A DNA stretch of 64,000 nt from Gordonia zhaorongruii (GCF_007559005.1 NZ_CP041763.1:2450463-2514462), one strand, 5' to 3'; numbered from the stretch's first letter, positions 8,462 to 18,295 are shown. Notes: a model not told the origin generated them from the letters alone. Translations and numbers: made by a program.

Positions 8462-8932
8462 TCAACTCACGTCGAGTCGGTCCGCCAACCGCTCGACGAA
8501 CGCGCCCTGCGCCGGGTTCAGCTTCACCACCGCATCCGCCGGATCGAACCACTCGCCCCGGTCCACCTCCGGGAACTCCTGCATGCGATGCGATCTCGGC
8601 GGCCACATCATCTCGAAGGTGTTGCTCACGATCGTCGCGGGGTCCAGATCCCCCTCCACCGCGAACCCGTGCACCCGTTTCCCACTGCGCAGGTGCACCT
8701 CGCCGAGATCAAGGGCCGGTCGATCGGGAGCCGCGTGCCCGGTCTCCTCGGCGAACTCCCTTCGCGCAGCCGCGAACTCGTCCTCGTCCGCCTCGACGAG
8801 GCCCTTCGGGATCGACCAGGCGCCGTCGTCCTTGCGCGCCCAGAACGGTCCTCCCGGGTGCACGAGCAGAACCTCCACGCCGCCCGCAGCGACGAGCCGG
8901 TACAACAGGATCCCCGCGCTGCGCTCCGCCAT
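8462..8932 (-). CDS. NUDIX hydrolase
   Basis: 156-aa NUDIX pyrophosphohydrolase. The box GX5EX7REUXEEXGU is present as G-LVEAD-E...RREFAEETGH (about residues 44-66), with the metal-binding Glu pair. The N-terminal AGILLYR and WSIPKG match the bis(5'-nucleosyl)-tetraphosphatase-like subgroup, but substrate is not certain. ATG 8932 follows GAGGAG. It is convergent with the aminotransferase gene and divergent from the VOC gene. Confidence 0.92.
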   Translation of the reverse strand: MAERSAGILLYRLVAAGGVEVLLVHPGGPFWARKDDGAWSIPKGLVEADEDEFAAARREFAEETGHAAPDRPALDLGEVHLRSGKRVHGFAVEGDLDPATIVSNTFEMMWPPRSHRMQEFPEVDRGEWFDPADAVVKLNPAQGAFVERLADRLDVS

Positions 8933-8997
8933 GTCGCTCCTCGTCGTCCTGGGTTCACCTCGATGCGGTCAACGTTCTCACAGCCGCCTTTTCCCGA

Positions 8998-9003
8998 TAC
9001 CGT
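8998..9003 (+). promoter_or_regulatory. -10 element of a leaderless promoter (VOC gene)
   Basis: TACCGT, six bases before ATG 9010, with no ribosome site between them. Confidence 0.45.
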
Positions 9004-9009
9004 GGACGC

Positions 9010-9402
9010 ATGGAGATCCTGACGAGCCGCACCCTGCTGACCTCCCACGATCCCGACCGGCTCACGGCGTTCTACCGGGACACCCTCCAGCTGGCCGTCG
9101 CACGCGAGTACCCGGCGGGCGTCGTGTTCCACGCCGGGGCCGGACTCCTGGAGGTCCCCGCCCACCTGGCGCCGGCGGCAGGCTCGGTCGGCGCCGAACC
9201 GCGGGACGTCCTATGGCTTCAGGTCCGCGACGTCGCGGCGGCCCGGGACGAGCTGGCCGCCCTCGACGTGCCCATCCACGCCGAGCCCGAGACCAAGCCG
9301 TGGGGCCTCGTCGAGATGACGATCCACGACCCCGACGGCCGAGGCGTCATTCTGGTCGAGATCCCCGCTGACCACCCGTTGCGGCGCGATCACCGGCGAT
9401 GA
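9010..9402 (+). CDS. VOC (glyoxalase/dioxygenase superfamily) protein
   Basis: 130-aa two-module vicinal-oxygen-chelate protein. It starts [21 protein letters not shown], the usual first helix, and ends with a second module containing [21 protein letters not shown], with the typical metal-site Glu near the end. Reaction cannot be assigned; related proteins are lyases, dioxygenases or resistance proteins. Its stop lies 65 bp before the aroA start on the same strand. Confidence 0.85.
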   Translation: MEILTSRTLLTSHDPDRLTAFYRDTLQLAVAREYPAGVVFHAGAGLLEVPAHLAPAAGSVGAEPRDVLWLQVRDVAAARDELAALDVPIHAEPETKPWGLVEMTIHDPDGRGVILVEIPADHPLRRDHRR

Positions 9403-9467
9403 CGGCCGGCGCCGACTCCATGCGGTCCCAGTCCGACGTCGCCGACCGTCGTGAAAGACTGGCAGAC

Positions 9468-10754
9468 ATGAACACTTGGCAGTCGCCGTACGTCGCCTCC
9501 CCCATCGACGCCCTCGTCGACCTGCCCGGATCCAAGTCGATCACCAACCGAGCACTGATCCTCGCCGCACTCGCCGACGGCCCGTCGCAGATCACCGGAA
9601 CCCTCCGCAGCCGGGACACCGACCTCATGCTCGCCGGTCTCGCCGCGCTCGGTGTCGGCATCTCCGCCGACCCGGACGATCCGACGTCCGTCGCCATCAC
9701 GCCTGCGCCCTTGCACGCCGCGCAGATCGACTGCGGCCTCGCAGGCACCGTCATGCGATTCCTTCCGGTTACGGCGGCACTGGCCACCGGGGACGTCGAG
9801 TTCGACGGCGACGAGCAGGCGCGCAGCCGCCCGTTGCACACCGTGCTCGACGCGCTCCGCCACTTGGGCGTCTCGATCGACGGCGCCACCCTGCCGCTCA
9901 CTGTGCACGGAACAGGCGCCGTCGAGGGCGGCGCCGTGACCATCGATGCATCCGCATCGTCGCAGTTCGTGTCGGGCCTGCTGCTGTCGGCTGCACGGTT
10001 CGACCGCGGCGTTCAGATCACCCACGACGGCGAGCCCGTCCCGTCGATGCCGCACATCGACATGACGATCGACATGCTCGCGCAGGCAGGCGTGACCGTC
10101 ACCGCCGAAACCGACCCGTCCGGCGCGCCCGTCCGCTGGTCGGTCGGCCCGGGGCCGGTGCAGGCGATCGACTGGGCGATCGAACCGGACCTATCGAACG
10201 CCGCCGCCTTCCTCGCAGCTGCGGCGGCCACCGGCGGTCGGGTGAGCGTGCCGCGCTGGCCGTCCACCACCACCCAACCCGGCGAGGCGATCACCGGGAT
10301 CCTGGCCCGGATGGGATCGACCGTCACCCGCACCGACGACGGCCTCCTCACCGTGACCGGCCCCGACGACCTCGCCCCGATCGACGCGGACCTGCACGAC
10401 GTCGGTGAGCTCACCCCCACGATCGCCGCGCTGGCGGTACTCGCCGATGGCACGTCGACGTTGCGCGGCATCGCGCACCTGCGCGGCCACGAGACCGACC
10501 GTCTCGCTGCGTTGAGCACCGAGATCAACGGGCTCGGCGGCGACTGCCGGCAGACCGACGACGGGCTCGTCATCGTCGGCTCCCCGCTGCACGGCGGGGT
10601 ATGGCGCACCTACGCCGATCACCGCATGGCCACGGCCGGGTCGTTGATCGGCCTGCGGGTGCGTGGAGTCGGGATCGAGGACGTCGAGACCACTGCGAAG
10701 ACGCTGCCCGACTTCGTCTCCATGTGGGAGACCATGGCCGGGACAGCCTCGTGA
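9468..10754 (+). CDS. aroA: 5-enolpyruvylshikimate-3-phosphate synthase
   Basis: Sixth step of the shikimate pathway: joins PEP to shikimate-3-phosphate. 428 aa. The substrate loop [20 protein letters not shown] is at about residues 18-37, [16 protein letters not shown] motif appears as [14 protein letters not shown], and [14 protein letters not shown] and the C-terminal [13 protein letters not shown] and YADHRMATA motifs are all present. Start is ATG 9468 ([14 protein letters not shown]); earlier in-frame ATGs overlap the VOC gene and lack similarity. Its stop overlaps the rsgA start (GTGA), so the two are translationally coupled. Orthologue of Rv3227. Confidence 0.96.
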   Translation: MNTWQSPYVASPIDALVDLPGSKSITNRALILAALADGPSQITGTLRSRDTDLMLAGLAALGVGISADPDDPTSVAITPAPLHAAQIDCGLAGTVMRFLPVTAALATGDVEFDGDEQARSRPLHTVLDALRHLGVSIDGATLPLTVHGTGAVEGGAVTIDASASSQFVSGLLLSAARFDRGVQITHDGEPVPSMPHIDMTIDMLAQAGVTVTAETDPSGAPVRWSVGPGPVQAIDWAIEPDLSNAAAFLAAAAATGGRVSVPRWPSTTTQPGEAITGILARMGSTVTRTDDGLLTVTGPDDLAPIDADLHDVGELTPTIAALAVLADGTSTLRGIAHLRGHETDRLAALSTEINGLGGDCRQTDDGLVIVGSPLHGGVWRTYADHRMATAGSLIGLRVRGVGIEDVETTAKTLPDFVSMWETMAGTAS

Positions 10755-11761
10755 GCCGGGGTGCGCGGACGTACGACGAGTCGGATGTGAAGATCCGGCC
10801 CGCCAAAGGCAGTCGTCCACGCACCAAGACCCGTCCGAAGCACGCCGACGCCGAGACCGGGATGGTGGTCTCGGTGGACCGCGGCCGCTGGGGTTGCGTG
10901 ATCGGCGACGACCCCGACCGCCATGTGGTCACGATGCGCGCCCGCGAACTGGGCCGTACCCCGATCGTCGTCGGCGATCAGGTGGGCGTCGTCGGCGACC
11001 TGTCCGGCCGCCCCGACACCCTGGCCCGCATCGTGCGAGTCGAGGATCGCCGAACGGTGCTGCGGCGCACCGCGGATGACACCGATCCGTACGAGCGGAT
11101 CGTCGTGGCGAACGCCGATCAACTGCTCATCGTGACCGCGCTGGCGGACCCGCCGCCACGCACCGGCTTCGTCGAGCGCGCTCTCGCCGCGGCCTACGCA
11201 GGCGGTCTCACCCCGATCCTCTGTCTCACCAAGTCCGATCTCGCTGATCCGGCGGAGTTCACCGCCCACTTCGCCGATCTCGAACTGCCCGTCGTGGTGA
11301 CAGGTCGCGACGACCCGCTGGACGAGTTGTGGGAGATCCTCGACCACAAGGTGACCGCGCTGATCGGGCATTCCGGCGTCGGGAAGTCGACGCTGGTGAA
11401 TCGTCTTGTGCCGGAGGCTGATCGGGCAACAGGCGTCGTGTCCGGCGTCGGCAAGGGCAGACACACGTCGACGCAATCGGTGGTACTGCCGCTCCCCGAC
11501 CGCGACGGCGCTCGCGGCTGGGTGGTCGACACTCCGGGCATCCGGTCGTTCGGGCTGGCGCACATCACCGCAGATGAGATCATCGACGCCTTCGACGACC
11601 TGCGCGACGCCATCGACGATTGCCCGCGCGGGTGCACGCACCTCGGTCCACCCGCGGATCCCGAGTGCGCACTGGACGACCTGACGGACTCTTCGCACCG
11701 ACGTGCCATGGCCGTGCGGGAACTCCTCAGCGCCGTCTCCGGCTCACCGTCGGAGGCATGA
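10751..11761 (+). CDS. rsgA: Ribosome small-subunit-dependent GTPase A
   Basis: Circularly permuted GTPase that helps the last steps of 30S maturation. 336 aa: N-terminal OB fold (to about residue 115), then the permuted G domain with G4 TKSD before G1 GHSGVGKST and G3 DTPGIRSFG, and a C-terminal zinc-binding region CPRGCTH...C. Start is GTG 10751, overlapping the aroA stop codon, which gives the N-terminus [20 protein letters not shown] shared with mycobacterial RsgA. An apparent longer frame from 10601 is inside aroA. Convergent with the desaturase genes. Confidence 0.95.
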   Translation: MSRGARTYDESDVKIRPAKGSRPRTKTRPKHADAETGMVVSVDRGRWGCVIGDDPDRHVVTMRARELGRTPIVVGDQVGVVGDLSGRPDTLARIVRVEDRRTVLRRTADDTDPYERIVVANADQLLIVTALADPPPRTGFVERALAAAYAGGLTPILCLTKSDLADPAEFTAHFADLELPVVVTGRDDPLDELWEILDHKVTALIGHSGVGKSTLVNRLVPEADRATGVVSGVGKGRHTSTQSVVLPLPDRDGARGWVVDTPGIRSFGLAHITADEIIDAFDDLRDAIDDCPRGCTHLGPPADPECALDDLTDSSHRRAMAVRELLSAVSGSPSEA

Positions 11762-11764
11762 GGC

Positions 11765-11788
11765 CCACCGGTCAGGTTCGTCCGGTGG
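11765..11788. terminator. Hairpin between convergent rsgA and desaturase
   Basis: CCACCGG ... CCGGTGG, a 7-bp perfect stem with a 10-base loop, located between two convergent genes. No T-tract. Likely a bidirectional terminator. Confidence 0.5.
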
Positions 11789-11800
11789 CGTCAACCCGGT

Positions 11801-13018
11801 TCAGGCAGCACGGGCGAACCGCTGGGACCGCCGCTGCTCCTTGAGCTGTGCGAGTGCGGTACGCAGTCCTCGCGCACGCGGATTGATCCCGTCGAACCGG
11901 CGTTCCGAAGCAGTCTCGGGCGCATCGTCGGTGGTCGCGCTGAGCATCCAATCGGGCAGCGCCAACTTGTTGACGGTGCGCAGGGTGCGCAGATACTGCA
12001 TCGTGAGCGAGCCGGTGTTGTACGGCAGGTCGTACCTCTCGCACAGGTCGCGGATCCGCATGGAGATCTCCGCGTATCGGTTGCTCGGCAGATCCGGATA
12101 GAGGTGATGCTCGATCTGGTAGCAGAGGTTTCCGCTCATGAAGGCCAGCGCCGGGCCGGCCTCGAAGTTCGCGGTTCCCAGCATCTGCCGCAGGTACCAC
12201 TGCCCCTGCGTCTCGTTCTCCAGAGTCTCAGCGGTGAACTTCTCCGCACCGTCCGGGAAGTGCCCGCAGAAGATCACCAGGTACGACCACAGGTTGCGCA
12301 CGAGGTTCGCGGTGAGATTCGCGGTGACCGTGTGCGTGAAGTTCGGTCCGGTCATCGCCGGGAATAGCACGTAGTCCTTGGCCATCTGCCGGAGCGCCTT
12401 CACGACGAACTTCTTGATCTCCGGCCGCGCCTCCTCCATCGGCTTACGCCCGGCGACGACCTCCTTCAACTCGAGGTCGTGCAGCGCCATCCCCCACTCG
12501 AAGGTGGCGGCGAGCATCACGTTGAAGAACGGCTGGAACGCGCGGCGCGGCTCCCACGCCTCGTCGCGGGTCATGCGCAGGATCTTGTACCCGACGTCGT
12601 GATCCATGCCGAGCACGTTCGTGTACTTGTGGTGGATGTAGTTGTGCGAGTGCTTCCAGTGCGGAGACGCGCACACCATGTCCCACTCCCATGACGTGGA
12701 GTGCACCTCGGGATCGTTCATCCAATCCCACTGGCCGTGCATCACGTTGTGGCCGATCTCCATGTTCTCGATGATCTTCGCCACGGCGAGAGACCCCGAG
12801 CCCAGGAGCCACAGCGACCGGCGGTGGCTGCCGAGCAGCGCGACGCGACCGAGAACCTCGAGACCGCGCTGCGCCTGAATCGTCCGGCGCACGTACCGTG
12901 CGTCGCGCTCACCGCGGCTCGACTCGATCTCCCGACGCAGCGCGTCGAGCTCGGCACCCAGCGACTCGACGTCTGCATCGGTCAGGTGCGCGTACTCATT
13001 GATATCCGAAATCGCCAT
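11801..13018 (-). CDS. Membrane acyl-CoA desaturase (DesA3-like), downstream copy
   Basis: 405-aa integral-membrane di-iron desaturase expected to insert a delta-9 double bond in stearoyl-CoA. The three histidine boxes are visible: GHNVMHGQ, HSHNYIHHKYTN and QIEHHLYP, along with the DesA3-type WDWMNDPEVHSTSWEWD stretch. It lies 9 bp after the second desaturase gene, so it is probably in one transcript controlled from the operator array at 14304-14345. It is similar to its neighbour over the entire length, the product of a tandem duplication. Electrons should come from the reductase encoded at 14363-15475. Confidence 0.93.
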   Translation of the reverse strand: MAISDINEYAHLTDADVESLGAELDALRREIESSRGERDARYVRRTIQAQRGLEVLGRVALLGSHRRSLWLLGSGSLAVAKIIENMEIGHNVMHGQWDWMNDPEVHSTSWEWDMVCASPHWKHSHNYIHHKYTNVLGMDHDVGYKILRMTRDEAWEPRRAFQPFFNVMLAATFEWGMALHDLELKEVVAGRKPMEEARPEIKKFVVKALRQMAKDYVLFPAMTGPNFTHTVTANLTANLVRNLWSYLVIFCGHFPDGAEKFTAETLENETQGQWYLRQMLGTANFEAGPALAFMSGNLCYQIEHHLYPDLPSNRYAEISMRIRDLCERYDLPYNTGSLTMQYLRTLRTVNKLALPDWMLSATTDDAPETASERRFDGINPRARGLRTALAQLKEQRRSQRFARAA

Positions 13019-13027
13019 CGGAGCCTA

Positions 13028-14296
13028 TTATGCGCTGACCCGCGCACGGAGGCGAGACCGGTTCTCGGCGATCGCGGTGCGCAGCCCGCGGCGACGGCCG
13101 GTGCCTGCGTCGACCACCGGAGTCAGACGCGACTCGCCCTCGCCGCGGAAGCGCTTCTCCGACGCGGTCTCGGGAGCATCGTCACTCGTGGCACGCAAGT
13201 ACTTGTTCGGGAGCGACAGCTTCGCCATGGTGCGCCACGACTTCGCGTACTGCACCGGGAACGAACCGGTGGTGTACGGCAGGTCGTACTTCTCGCACAG
13301 CGCCTGGACGCGAACCGAGATCTCGGCGAGCCGGTTACTCGGCAGGTCGGGGAAGATGTGGTGCTCGATCTGGTACGAGAGGTTGCCGCTCATGAACCCG
13401 AGTACGGGCCCCGAACGAAAGTTCGCACTGCCGAGCATCTGGCGCAGATACCACTGCCCCTGCGTCTCGTCCTTGAGGTCGAACTTGGTGAACTTCTCGG
13501 CGCCGTCCGGGAAGTGCCCGCAGAAGATGACGGCATTGGTCCAGAAGTTCCGCATGATGTTGGCCAGCAGATTCGCCGTCGCCGTCTTGCGCGCGGCTTC
13601 CGGCGATCGCGTGACCGCACCGACGAGCGCCGGGTACACGACGTAGTCCTTGCCCACCTGGCGGGCGATCTTGGTCCCGACGTCCGTGATGTCCCGGCGC
13701 AGTTCCGCCTTCGCCTCCGGCGTCTTGCGCTTCTTGCCGAGCTCCAGATGCTGCGCTGCGATGCCGTACTCGAACAGGGCCGCGAGTGCCGTGTTGTAGA
13801 AGAGATTCCCCAGGTTGAACGGCTTCCAGCGCTGGTCCCGCGTGACTCGCAGCAGTCCGTAGCCCACGTCGTCGTCCATGCCGAGCACGTTCGTGTACTT
13901 GTGATGGATGAAGTTGTGGGTGTGCTTCCAGTGCGCGCTGGGCCCGGTGTTGTCCCACTCCCACGACGTGGAGTGCACCTCTGGGTCGTTCATCCAATCC
14001 CACTGGCCGTGCATCACGTTGTGGCCGAGTTCCATGTTCTCGACGATCTTGGCGAGGCCGAGCGTGGTGGCGCCCGCCCACCACATGGAGCGCTTGCGTG
14101 CACCCACCGTCAATGCGCGGCCGGTGACCTCGAGCCCGCGCTGCAGGCGGATGGTGTTGCGCAGGTAGCGGGCGTCGCGTTCGCCGCGGTCCGCTTCGAT
14201 GTCGGCGCGGATCGCGTCGAGCTCGGCGCCGAGTGCCTCGACGTCTGAGTCCGTCAGATGTGCGTACTCCGGGATGTCGGCGATAGCCACATTCAC
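13028..14296 (-). CDS. Membrane acyl-CoA desaturase (DesA3-like), upstream copy
   Basis: 422-aa di-iron desaturase of the same family as the gene 9 bp downstream. Histidine boxes GHNVMHGQ, HTHNFIHHKYTN and QIEHHIFP are intact. It differs mainly by an insert around residues 195-215 (Lys/Arg/Glu-rich) and in the C-terminal tail. Start ATG 14296 follows GAGGAG. The promoter region contains three spaced TACG-N4-CGTA-like half-site pairs. M. tuberculosis has one such gene (desA3, Rv3229c) at this position next to the reductase Rv3230c. Confidence 0.94.
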   Translation of the reverse strand: MNVAIADIPEYAHLTDSDVEALGAELDAIRADIEADRGERDARYLRNTIRLQRGLEVTGRALTVGARKRSMWWAGATTLGLAKIVENMELGHNVMHGQWDWMNDPEVHSTSWEWDNTGPSAHWKHTHNFIHHKYTNVLGMDDDVGYGLLRVTRDQRWKPFNLGNLFYNTALAALFEYGIAAQHLELGKKRKTPEAKAELRRDITDVGTKIARQVGKDYVVYPALVGAVTRSPEAARKTATANLLANIMRNFWTNAVIFCGHFPDGAEKFTKFDLKDETQGQWYLRQMLGSANFRSGPVLGFMSGNLSYQIEHHIFPDLPSNRLAEISVRVQALCEKYDLPYTTGSFPVQYAKSWRTMAKLSLPNKYLRATSDDAPETASEKRFRGEGESRLTPVVDAGTGRRRGLRTAIAENRSRLRARVSA

Positions 14297-14303
14297 TCCT
14301 CAC

Positions 14304-14345
14304 TACGGATACGTAACTTACGCAATCGTAGGTTACCAATCCGTA
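14304..14345. promoter_or_regulatory. Array of three TetR-like operators before the desaturase genes
   Basis: Three cores with the pattern TACG-N4-CGTA lie 15 bp apart at 14304-14315, 14319-14330 and 14334-14345 (the last has TACC for TACG). The middle one, extended to 14315-14334, is AACTTACG-CAAT-CGTAGGTT, one base from a perfect palindrome and nearly the same as the site before the reductase gene. They start 8 bp upstream of the desaturase ATG, overlapping the expected promoter, so repression is the simplest reading. Confidence 0.65.
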
Positions 14346-14362
14346 GCTTGTCCACCGGAGCG

Positions 14363-15475
14363 TCAGACGTCCAGCGTGCAGTCCCCCGCCGCCGCACTGA
14401 CACAGGTCTGGATGCGTTCACCTTCGACGTGCTCCGCACCGTTTCGCAGGTCCCGTACGGCCCCTTTGTCGAGCATCACGACGCAGCTCTGGCAGATGCC
14501 CATCCGGCAGCCGAACGGCATGAGCACCCCGGCCTTCTCACCCGCCTCGAGCAGCGTTGCGGCACCGTCGGCCTCGATCTGCTTCCCGCCTCGCCCGAAG
14601 GTCACCGTGCCGCCTTGCGCACCGGCCTCGCCGCGTTCGAGCGCGAACCTCTCGATGTGCAGATGATCACTGCGCCCCGCTTGCTCGAACGTCGAGGTGA
14701 CCATCTCGATGAAGCCTCCCGGCCCGCACGCCCACACCTCGCGCTCGGTCAGGTCGGGCACGAGTTCGGCGAGCGCCGCGGAATCGAGTCGACCGTCGCT
14801 CTGCGTGAGACGGAGCTTCACCTCGACGAGTCCGCTGTCGTCGATCTCGCGCAACTCGCCAGCGAACAGCACGTCGGCGGCATCCGGCGCGGAATGCACG
14901 AGTATCGCATCGACCCGCTGCCTGCGTCGCCGCATCATCCGCAGCATCGACATGATCGGGGTGACTCCGCTTCCGGCCGTGACGAACAGCAGCTTGGCGG
15001 GCAGCGGATCGGGCAGGACGAACTCTCCCGCGGGCGCGGCCAACCGCACCACGGTCCCCGGCGTCAGACCGTTCACCAGGTGCGACGAGAGGAAGCCCTC
15101 CGGCATCGCCTTCACGGTGATCGACACCGTCCCCGCGTCGCGCGAGCTGTCCGGCTCCGAGGTGAGCGAGTACGAGCGCCACGTCCACCTGCCGTCCACC
15201 AGCACACCGATGCCGATGTACTGGCCCGGGTGGTAATCGAACGAGAAACCCCATCCCGGACGGACGACGATGGTGGCGCTATCCGAGGTCACCGGTGTCA
15301 CCGACACGATCCGTCCGCGGAGCTCGCGAGCCGACCAGAGCGGATTCACCAGGTGCAGGTAGTCGTCCGGAAGCAGCGGGGTCGTGACCCGTGCGAGTGC
15401 GGCGCGCGCCCACTTGCCACCCGAGCTGCCCGCCACACCCGCGACCGGTGCCTCGAATCGTTCCCGCCAACCCAT
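14363..15475 (-). CDS. Ferredoxin reductase / flavin oxidoreductase for the desaturase
   Basis: 370-aa protein with the order FAD-binding ([10 protein letters not shown]), NADPH-binding ([21 protein letters not shown]) and C-terminal plant-type 2Fe-2S domain (CRMGICQSC ... C). This is the layout of Rv3230c, which passes electrons from NADPH to DesA3. Start ATG 15475 follows GAGGAG; the ORF extends upstream without homology. It has its own promoter with a palindrome (15502-15521) shared with the desaturase promoter, so both are probably controlled together. Located at the membrane through its partner. Confidence 0.93.
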   Translation of the reverse strand: MGWRERFEAPVAGVAGSSGGKWARAALARVTTPLLPDDYLHLVNPLWSARELRGRIVSVTPVTSDSATIVVRPGWGFSFDYHPGQYIGIGVLVDGRWTWRSYSLTSEPDSSRDAGTVSITVKAMPEGFLSSHLVNGLTPGTVVRLAAPAGEFVLPDPLPAKLLFVTAGSGVTPIMSMLRMMRRRRQRVDAILVHSAPDAADVLFAGELREIDDSGLVEVKLRLTQSDGRLDSAALAELVPDLTEREVWACGPGGFIEMVTSTFEQAGRSDHLHIERFALERGEAGAQGGTVTFGRGGKQIEADGAATLLEAGEKAGVLMPFGCRMGICQSCVVMLDKGAVRDLRNGAEHVEGERIQTCVSAAAGDCTLDV

Positions 15476-15501
15476 GTGCGACTCCTCCGTCGACCCGTTC
15501 C

Positions 15502-15521
15502 AACCTACGACACCGTAGGTT
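15502..15521. promoter_or_regulatory. TetR-like palindromic operator before the reductase gene
   Basis: AACCTACG-ACAC-CGTAGGTT is a perfect 8+8 bp palindrome with a 4-bp spacer, 26 bp upstream of ATG 15475. Same motif as the site 14315-14334. No TetR gene is in this neighbourhood. Confidence 0.7.
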
Positions 15522-15554
15522 AGCGGCTCCGAGTGCGGACGGCGAACGCCGGCT

Positions 15555-16151
15555 TCAGGCCAGGAGCGTCCCCGCTGCGGGCTCGTACGCCGCGATGAAT
15601 CCCTCACCCGACACTCCGGCCATCGTCAGCATGAGTGACGGCACCGAGGTCCCGTCGATCTGCTCGCGGATGATGTCGGCGTGACCGGCGTGCCGGGCGA
15701 ACTCCTCGATCTGATGGATCAGATACGAACGGGTCTTGATCGTCGACGACTCGTTGATCCCGTACCACGGCGCAGGCGGCTCCACCGTGTCCGCGTCTGG
15801 GTCGAGGCCGCGGAGAACCTCGATGAACTCGATCCGAGTCGCGTCGAACCGCTCGATCATCCCGGTCGCCGTCTCCTCGCCGGTGAGCGCGAAACTGCCC
15901 ATGTAGGCGTTGAACGCCTCCTCATCGATCGGTTGCGGGGTCCACCCGGGCGTCCCGAAGCGGACGATGCCGCCCCGCATCCCGTGTTCGACGTGCTTGA
16001 GAATGCCGGCGATCGACAGTGCGCTGCGGCACGGCGTCTGACGGGCTTGATCCTCGGTGAGCCCGAGGAGCGCGGCGCGGAGTGCATCGAGCTGTTCGTC
16101 GATGCAGGTGATCGCGGCGTTGCTTTCGTTCTGACGTGCTGGAGCGTGCAT
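15555..16151 (-). CDS. DinB/DUF664 family protein
   Basis: 198-aa four-helix-bundle protein. The metal-site histidines typical of DinB-like proteins are seen in [36 protein letters not shown]664 members in actinobacteria are often thiol (mycothiol)-dependent transferases; whether this one is active is not shown by the sequence. Start ATG 16151 follows AGGAGAAGAAG. It stands alone, with 126 bp of spacer on its upstream side in which I see no gene. Confidence 0.85.
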   Translation of the reverse strand: MHAPARQNESNAAITCIDEQLDALRAALLGLTEDQARQTPCRSALSIAGILKHVEHGMRGGIVRFGTPGWTPQPIDEEAFNAYMGSFALTGEETATGMIERFDATRIEFIEVLRGLDPDADTVEPPAPWYGINESSTIKTRSYLIHQIEEFARHAGHADIIREQIDGTSVPSLMLTMAGVSGEGFIAAYEPAAGTLLA

Positions 16152-16277
16152 CTTCTTCTCCTGATGACCTGTGACGAGGACCGGAGCGGCCGTCGTTCTT
16201 CAATCAGGATCGCAAGGCATCCGGACAGTTTCCGTCCGCAGTGTGAATCAGTTCAGCGGTCAGTTTCTGTCCGGTTG

Positions 16278-16778
16278 CTAGAGGAGCTCGAGCAGGAACG
16301 GCAGCTCCTGAGTCGCGTACCAGCCGAGGTCGTGGTCCTCCACGTCGCCGACTGCCAGCTCGGCGTCCTCATCCCCCATATCGGCTGCGTCGATGACGTC
16401 GACTGCTGCGCGGACCGACTTCTCCGCGTCGGCTCCGTCCACGTGCACCGCGACGATGTCGGCGAGAGCGACGCCCCCGGACACCTTCACCACGGCATCA
16501 TCGAGGTCGGAACGGACCGTGGCGTCCGCATCCGCCACGACCACCACGCGCCGCAGCGGCAGATCGGAGTCCGACGGCGCCGACAGCAGCCGCAACGAGG
16601 CCAGAGCGGCCTCGCGAAGCGCCGCTTCACCCAGTTCCTCGTCGTCACCCGAGGTGTACGCCTCGCGCAGCGCCGGCGTCACCGCGAACCCCGTGCCGCC
16701 GAGCGGCATGAAGATCTCGTCGCCGCCTGCGGACAGGCCCTGCACCATCTCGAGCGTTGCCGGCAGATATACCCGCAT
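16278..16778 (-). CDS. DUF6912-type conserved actinobacterial protein (Rv3231c-like)
   Basis: 166-aa soluble protein beginning MRVYLPATLEM and ending in a region GWYATQELPFLLELL, a pattern conserved among actinobacterial proteins of unknown function. Two start options exist: GTG 16790, which overlaps the upstream stop (GTGA), and ATG 16778. ATG is chosen because the purine-rich AGGGAA is about 12 bases before it and only 2 before the GTG. Follows directly after the WS/DGAT gene as in the Rv3231c-Rv3234c order. Function unknown. Confidence 0.8.
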   Translation of the reverse strand: MRVYLPATLEMVQGLSAGGDEIFMPLGGTGFAVTPALREAYTSGDDEELGEAALREAALASLRLLSAPSDSDLPLRRVVVVADADATVRSDLDDAVVKVSGGVALADIVAVHVDGADAEKSVRAAVDVIDAADMGDEDAELAVGDVEDHDLGWYATQELPFLLELL

Positions 16779-16786
16779 GCGCAGGC

Positions 16787-18295
16787 TCACTTCCCTTCGT
16801 TGTCGGAATCGGGGCTGAAATCGGAGCTGGAACTGACGGGATGGGGCCGCTTCTTCGGGAAGGTCGAAGGAACCACCGGGCTGTGCAGCAACTCGTCGAA
16901 CGAGTCCATCAGATACCCCGCCATGGCGGGCAGGTCACCGACAACGGCACGGTCGGCGATGAACGCGAACTGCACCGAGTCGCCGTACTCGTTCACGCTG
17001 ATCGCGAGCGCCCGCTGAGCCAGCAGGGCCGGGATCGTGTAGATCTCGTCTACCCGGCACCCCCGCAGGAACCGGCCGGAGACCTGACCGCTCATACTCA
17101 CCGGCACGTTGTACGTGCGCTGGAAGATGCTGCTGAAGGCTCGCGTCGAGAAGCCGGCGAACGGAATCATCCCGAGTTCGGGGAGCAGCGGTTTCATCTC
17201 GGGCGCCAACCGGCGAGGCGACGTGGCGTACCGATCGGCCAGGCCCGCCACCTGCATCAGCCTGACGGCAGGCGAATCCTCGCCGATCGGAAGGTCCGTG
17301 ACGAACTCCGGTTCGTACTCGGGCACCCAGCTTCCGTTGCCGACCACGGCCCCTTCCGGATCGCGCGCTCGCAGGGGAAGGATCACCCGGACCGTCTCGC
17401 CGTGACCGACCGAGTCGTTCACCGACTGCGTCCAACGGCGCAGCACACCGGCGGTCATCGCCAAGACGACGTCGTTGAAGCTGCAGTCGAAACGCGCGGC
17501 GATGCGCGCGCAGTCCGTCCGCGGCACCCGGGCCGCCGCGAACAGCCTCGACGACGTGGTGACGGCGTTGAGCGGGCTGTCGGGCGCGGTGTTGACGAGC
17601 TGCTGCACCGCGGAGACGACGAACCGCGCCGACTTGTCGGCCACCGACCACACGTCGGCGACCGGACCGTTCCCACGCAGCAACGAGTCGACGAGTTCGC
17701 CGGGACGCGCCATCGCATCCGCGAGCGCACCGACCGTGATCGAGGTCTGCCCGGGCGGATGCCCCGGCATCCACAGGTCCTCGTCCAGGTCGGGAGGCTC
17801 GGGCGTGAAGTCGGTGATGACCTCGCTCAGCTCCCGGTTCTCCGGTCCGGCGATAAGGCACCGGTGGGTCTTCGTCAGCACCGCGACGTGCCCGTCGGCG
17901 AGCCCCTCGATGAGATACAGCTCCCACAGGGGTCTGGTCCGATCGAGCGGACGCGACATGAGCCGCGCTATCAACTCCTGCAGTTGCTCGGGAGCTCCCG
18001 GTCGAGGGAGCGCCGACAACCGGATGTGGAAATTGATGTCGAAGTCGGCGTCGTCCACCCACAGCGGCCGGCCGAGACCCAACGGAACCTCGTTCACGAC
18101 CTGCCGATACCGCGGCACCAGTTGCAGCCGTCGCTCCACCAGGGACACGAGCGACGAGTAGTCGAGCTTCCCCTCGGAATCGGCACCGCCGACCACCGAC
18201 GGGTCGACGATCATCAGTGCGCCCATCGCCGCACTGGTACCGGCTCCGTCGAGGAAGTAGAACATCGCGTCTTCCGCCGACAATCGATTCACCAT
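16787..18295 (-). CDS. WS/DGAT-family acyltransferase with altered active-site motif
   Basis: 502-aa protein of the wax ester synthase/diacylglycerol acyltransferase family that makes triacylglycerol in this order. It begins MVNRLSAEDAMFYFLD and shows the family blocks RPLDRTRPLWELYLIEGL, FNDVVLA and the C-terminal VNEYGDSVQFAFIAD. Notably, where HHxxxDG should stand it has THRCLIAG (His144): the second His and the Asp-Gly are missing. It therefore may be catalytically dead or changed. Start ATG 18295 is preferred over an upstream GTG. Position matches tgs3 (Rv3234c). Confidence 0.88.
   Translation of the reverse strand: MVNRLSAEDAMFYFLDGAGTSAAMGALMIVDPSVVGGADSEGKLDYSSLVSLVERRLQLVPRYRQVVNEVPLGLGRPLWVDDADFDINFHIRLSALPRPGAPEQLQELIARLMSRPLDRTRPLWELYLIEGLADGHVAVLTKTHRCLIAGPENRELSEVITDFTPEPPDLDEDLWMPGHPPGQTSITVGALADAMARPGELVDSLLRGNGPVADVWSVADKSARFVVSAVQQLVNTAPDSPLNAVTTSSRLFAAARVPRTDCARIAARFDCSFNDVVLAMTAGVLRRWTQSVNDSVGHGETVRVILPLRARDPEGAVVGNGSWVPEYEPEFVTDLPIGEDSPAVRLMQVAGLADRYATSPRRLAPEMKPLLPELGMIPFAGFSTRAFSSIFQRTYNVPVSMSGQVSGRFLRGCRVDEIYTIPALLAQRALAISVNEYGDSVQFAFIADRAVVGDLPAMAGYLMDSFDELLHSPVVPSTFPKKRPHPVSSSSDFSPDSDNEGK

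Noticed and set aside
12701..14248. 515-aa plus-strand frame opposite both desaturases
   Set aside because: Continuous only because codon bias leaves the opposite strand open; no start signal or homology.
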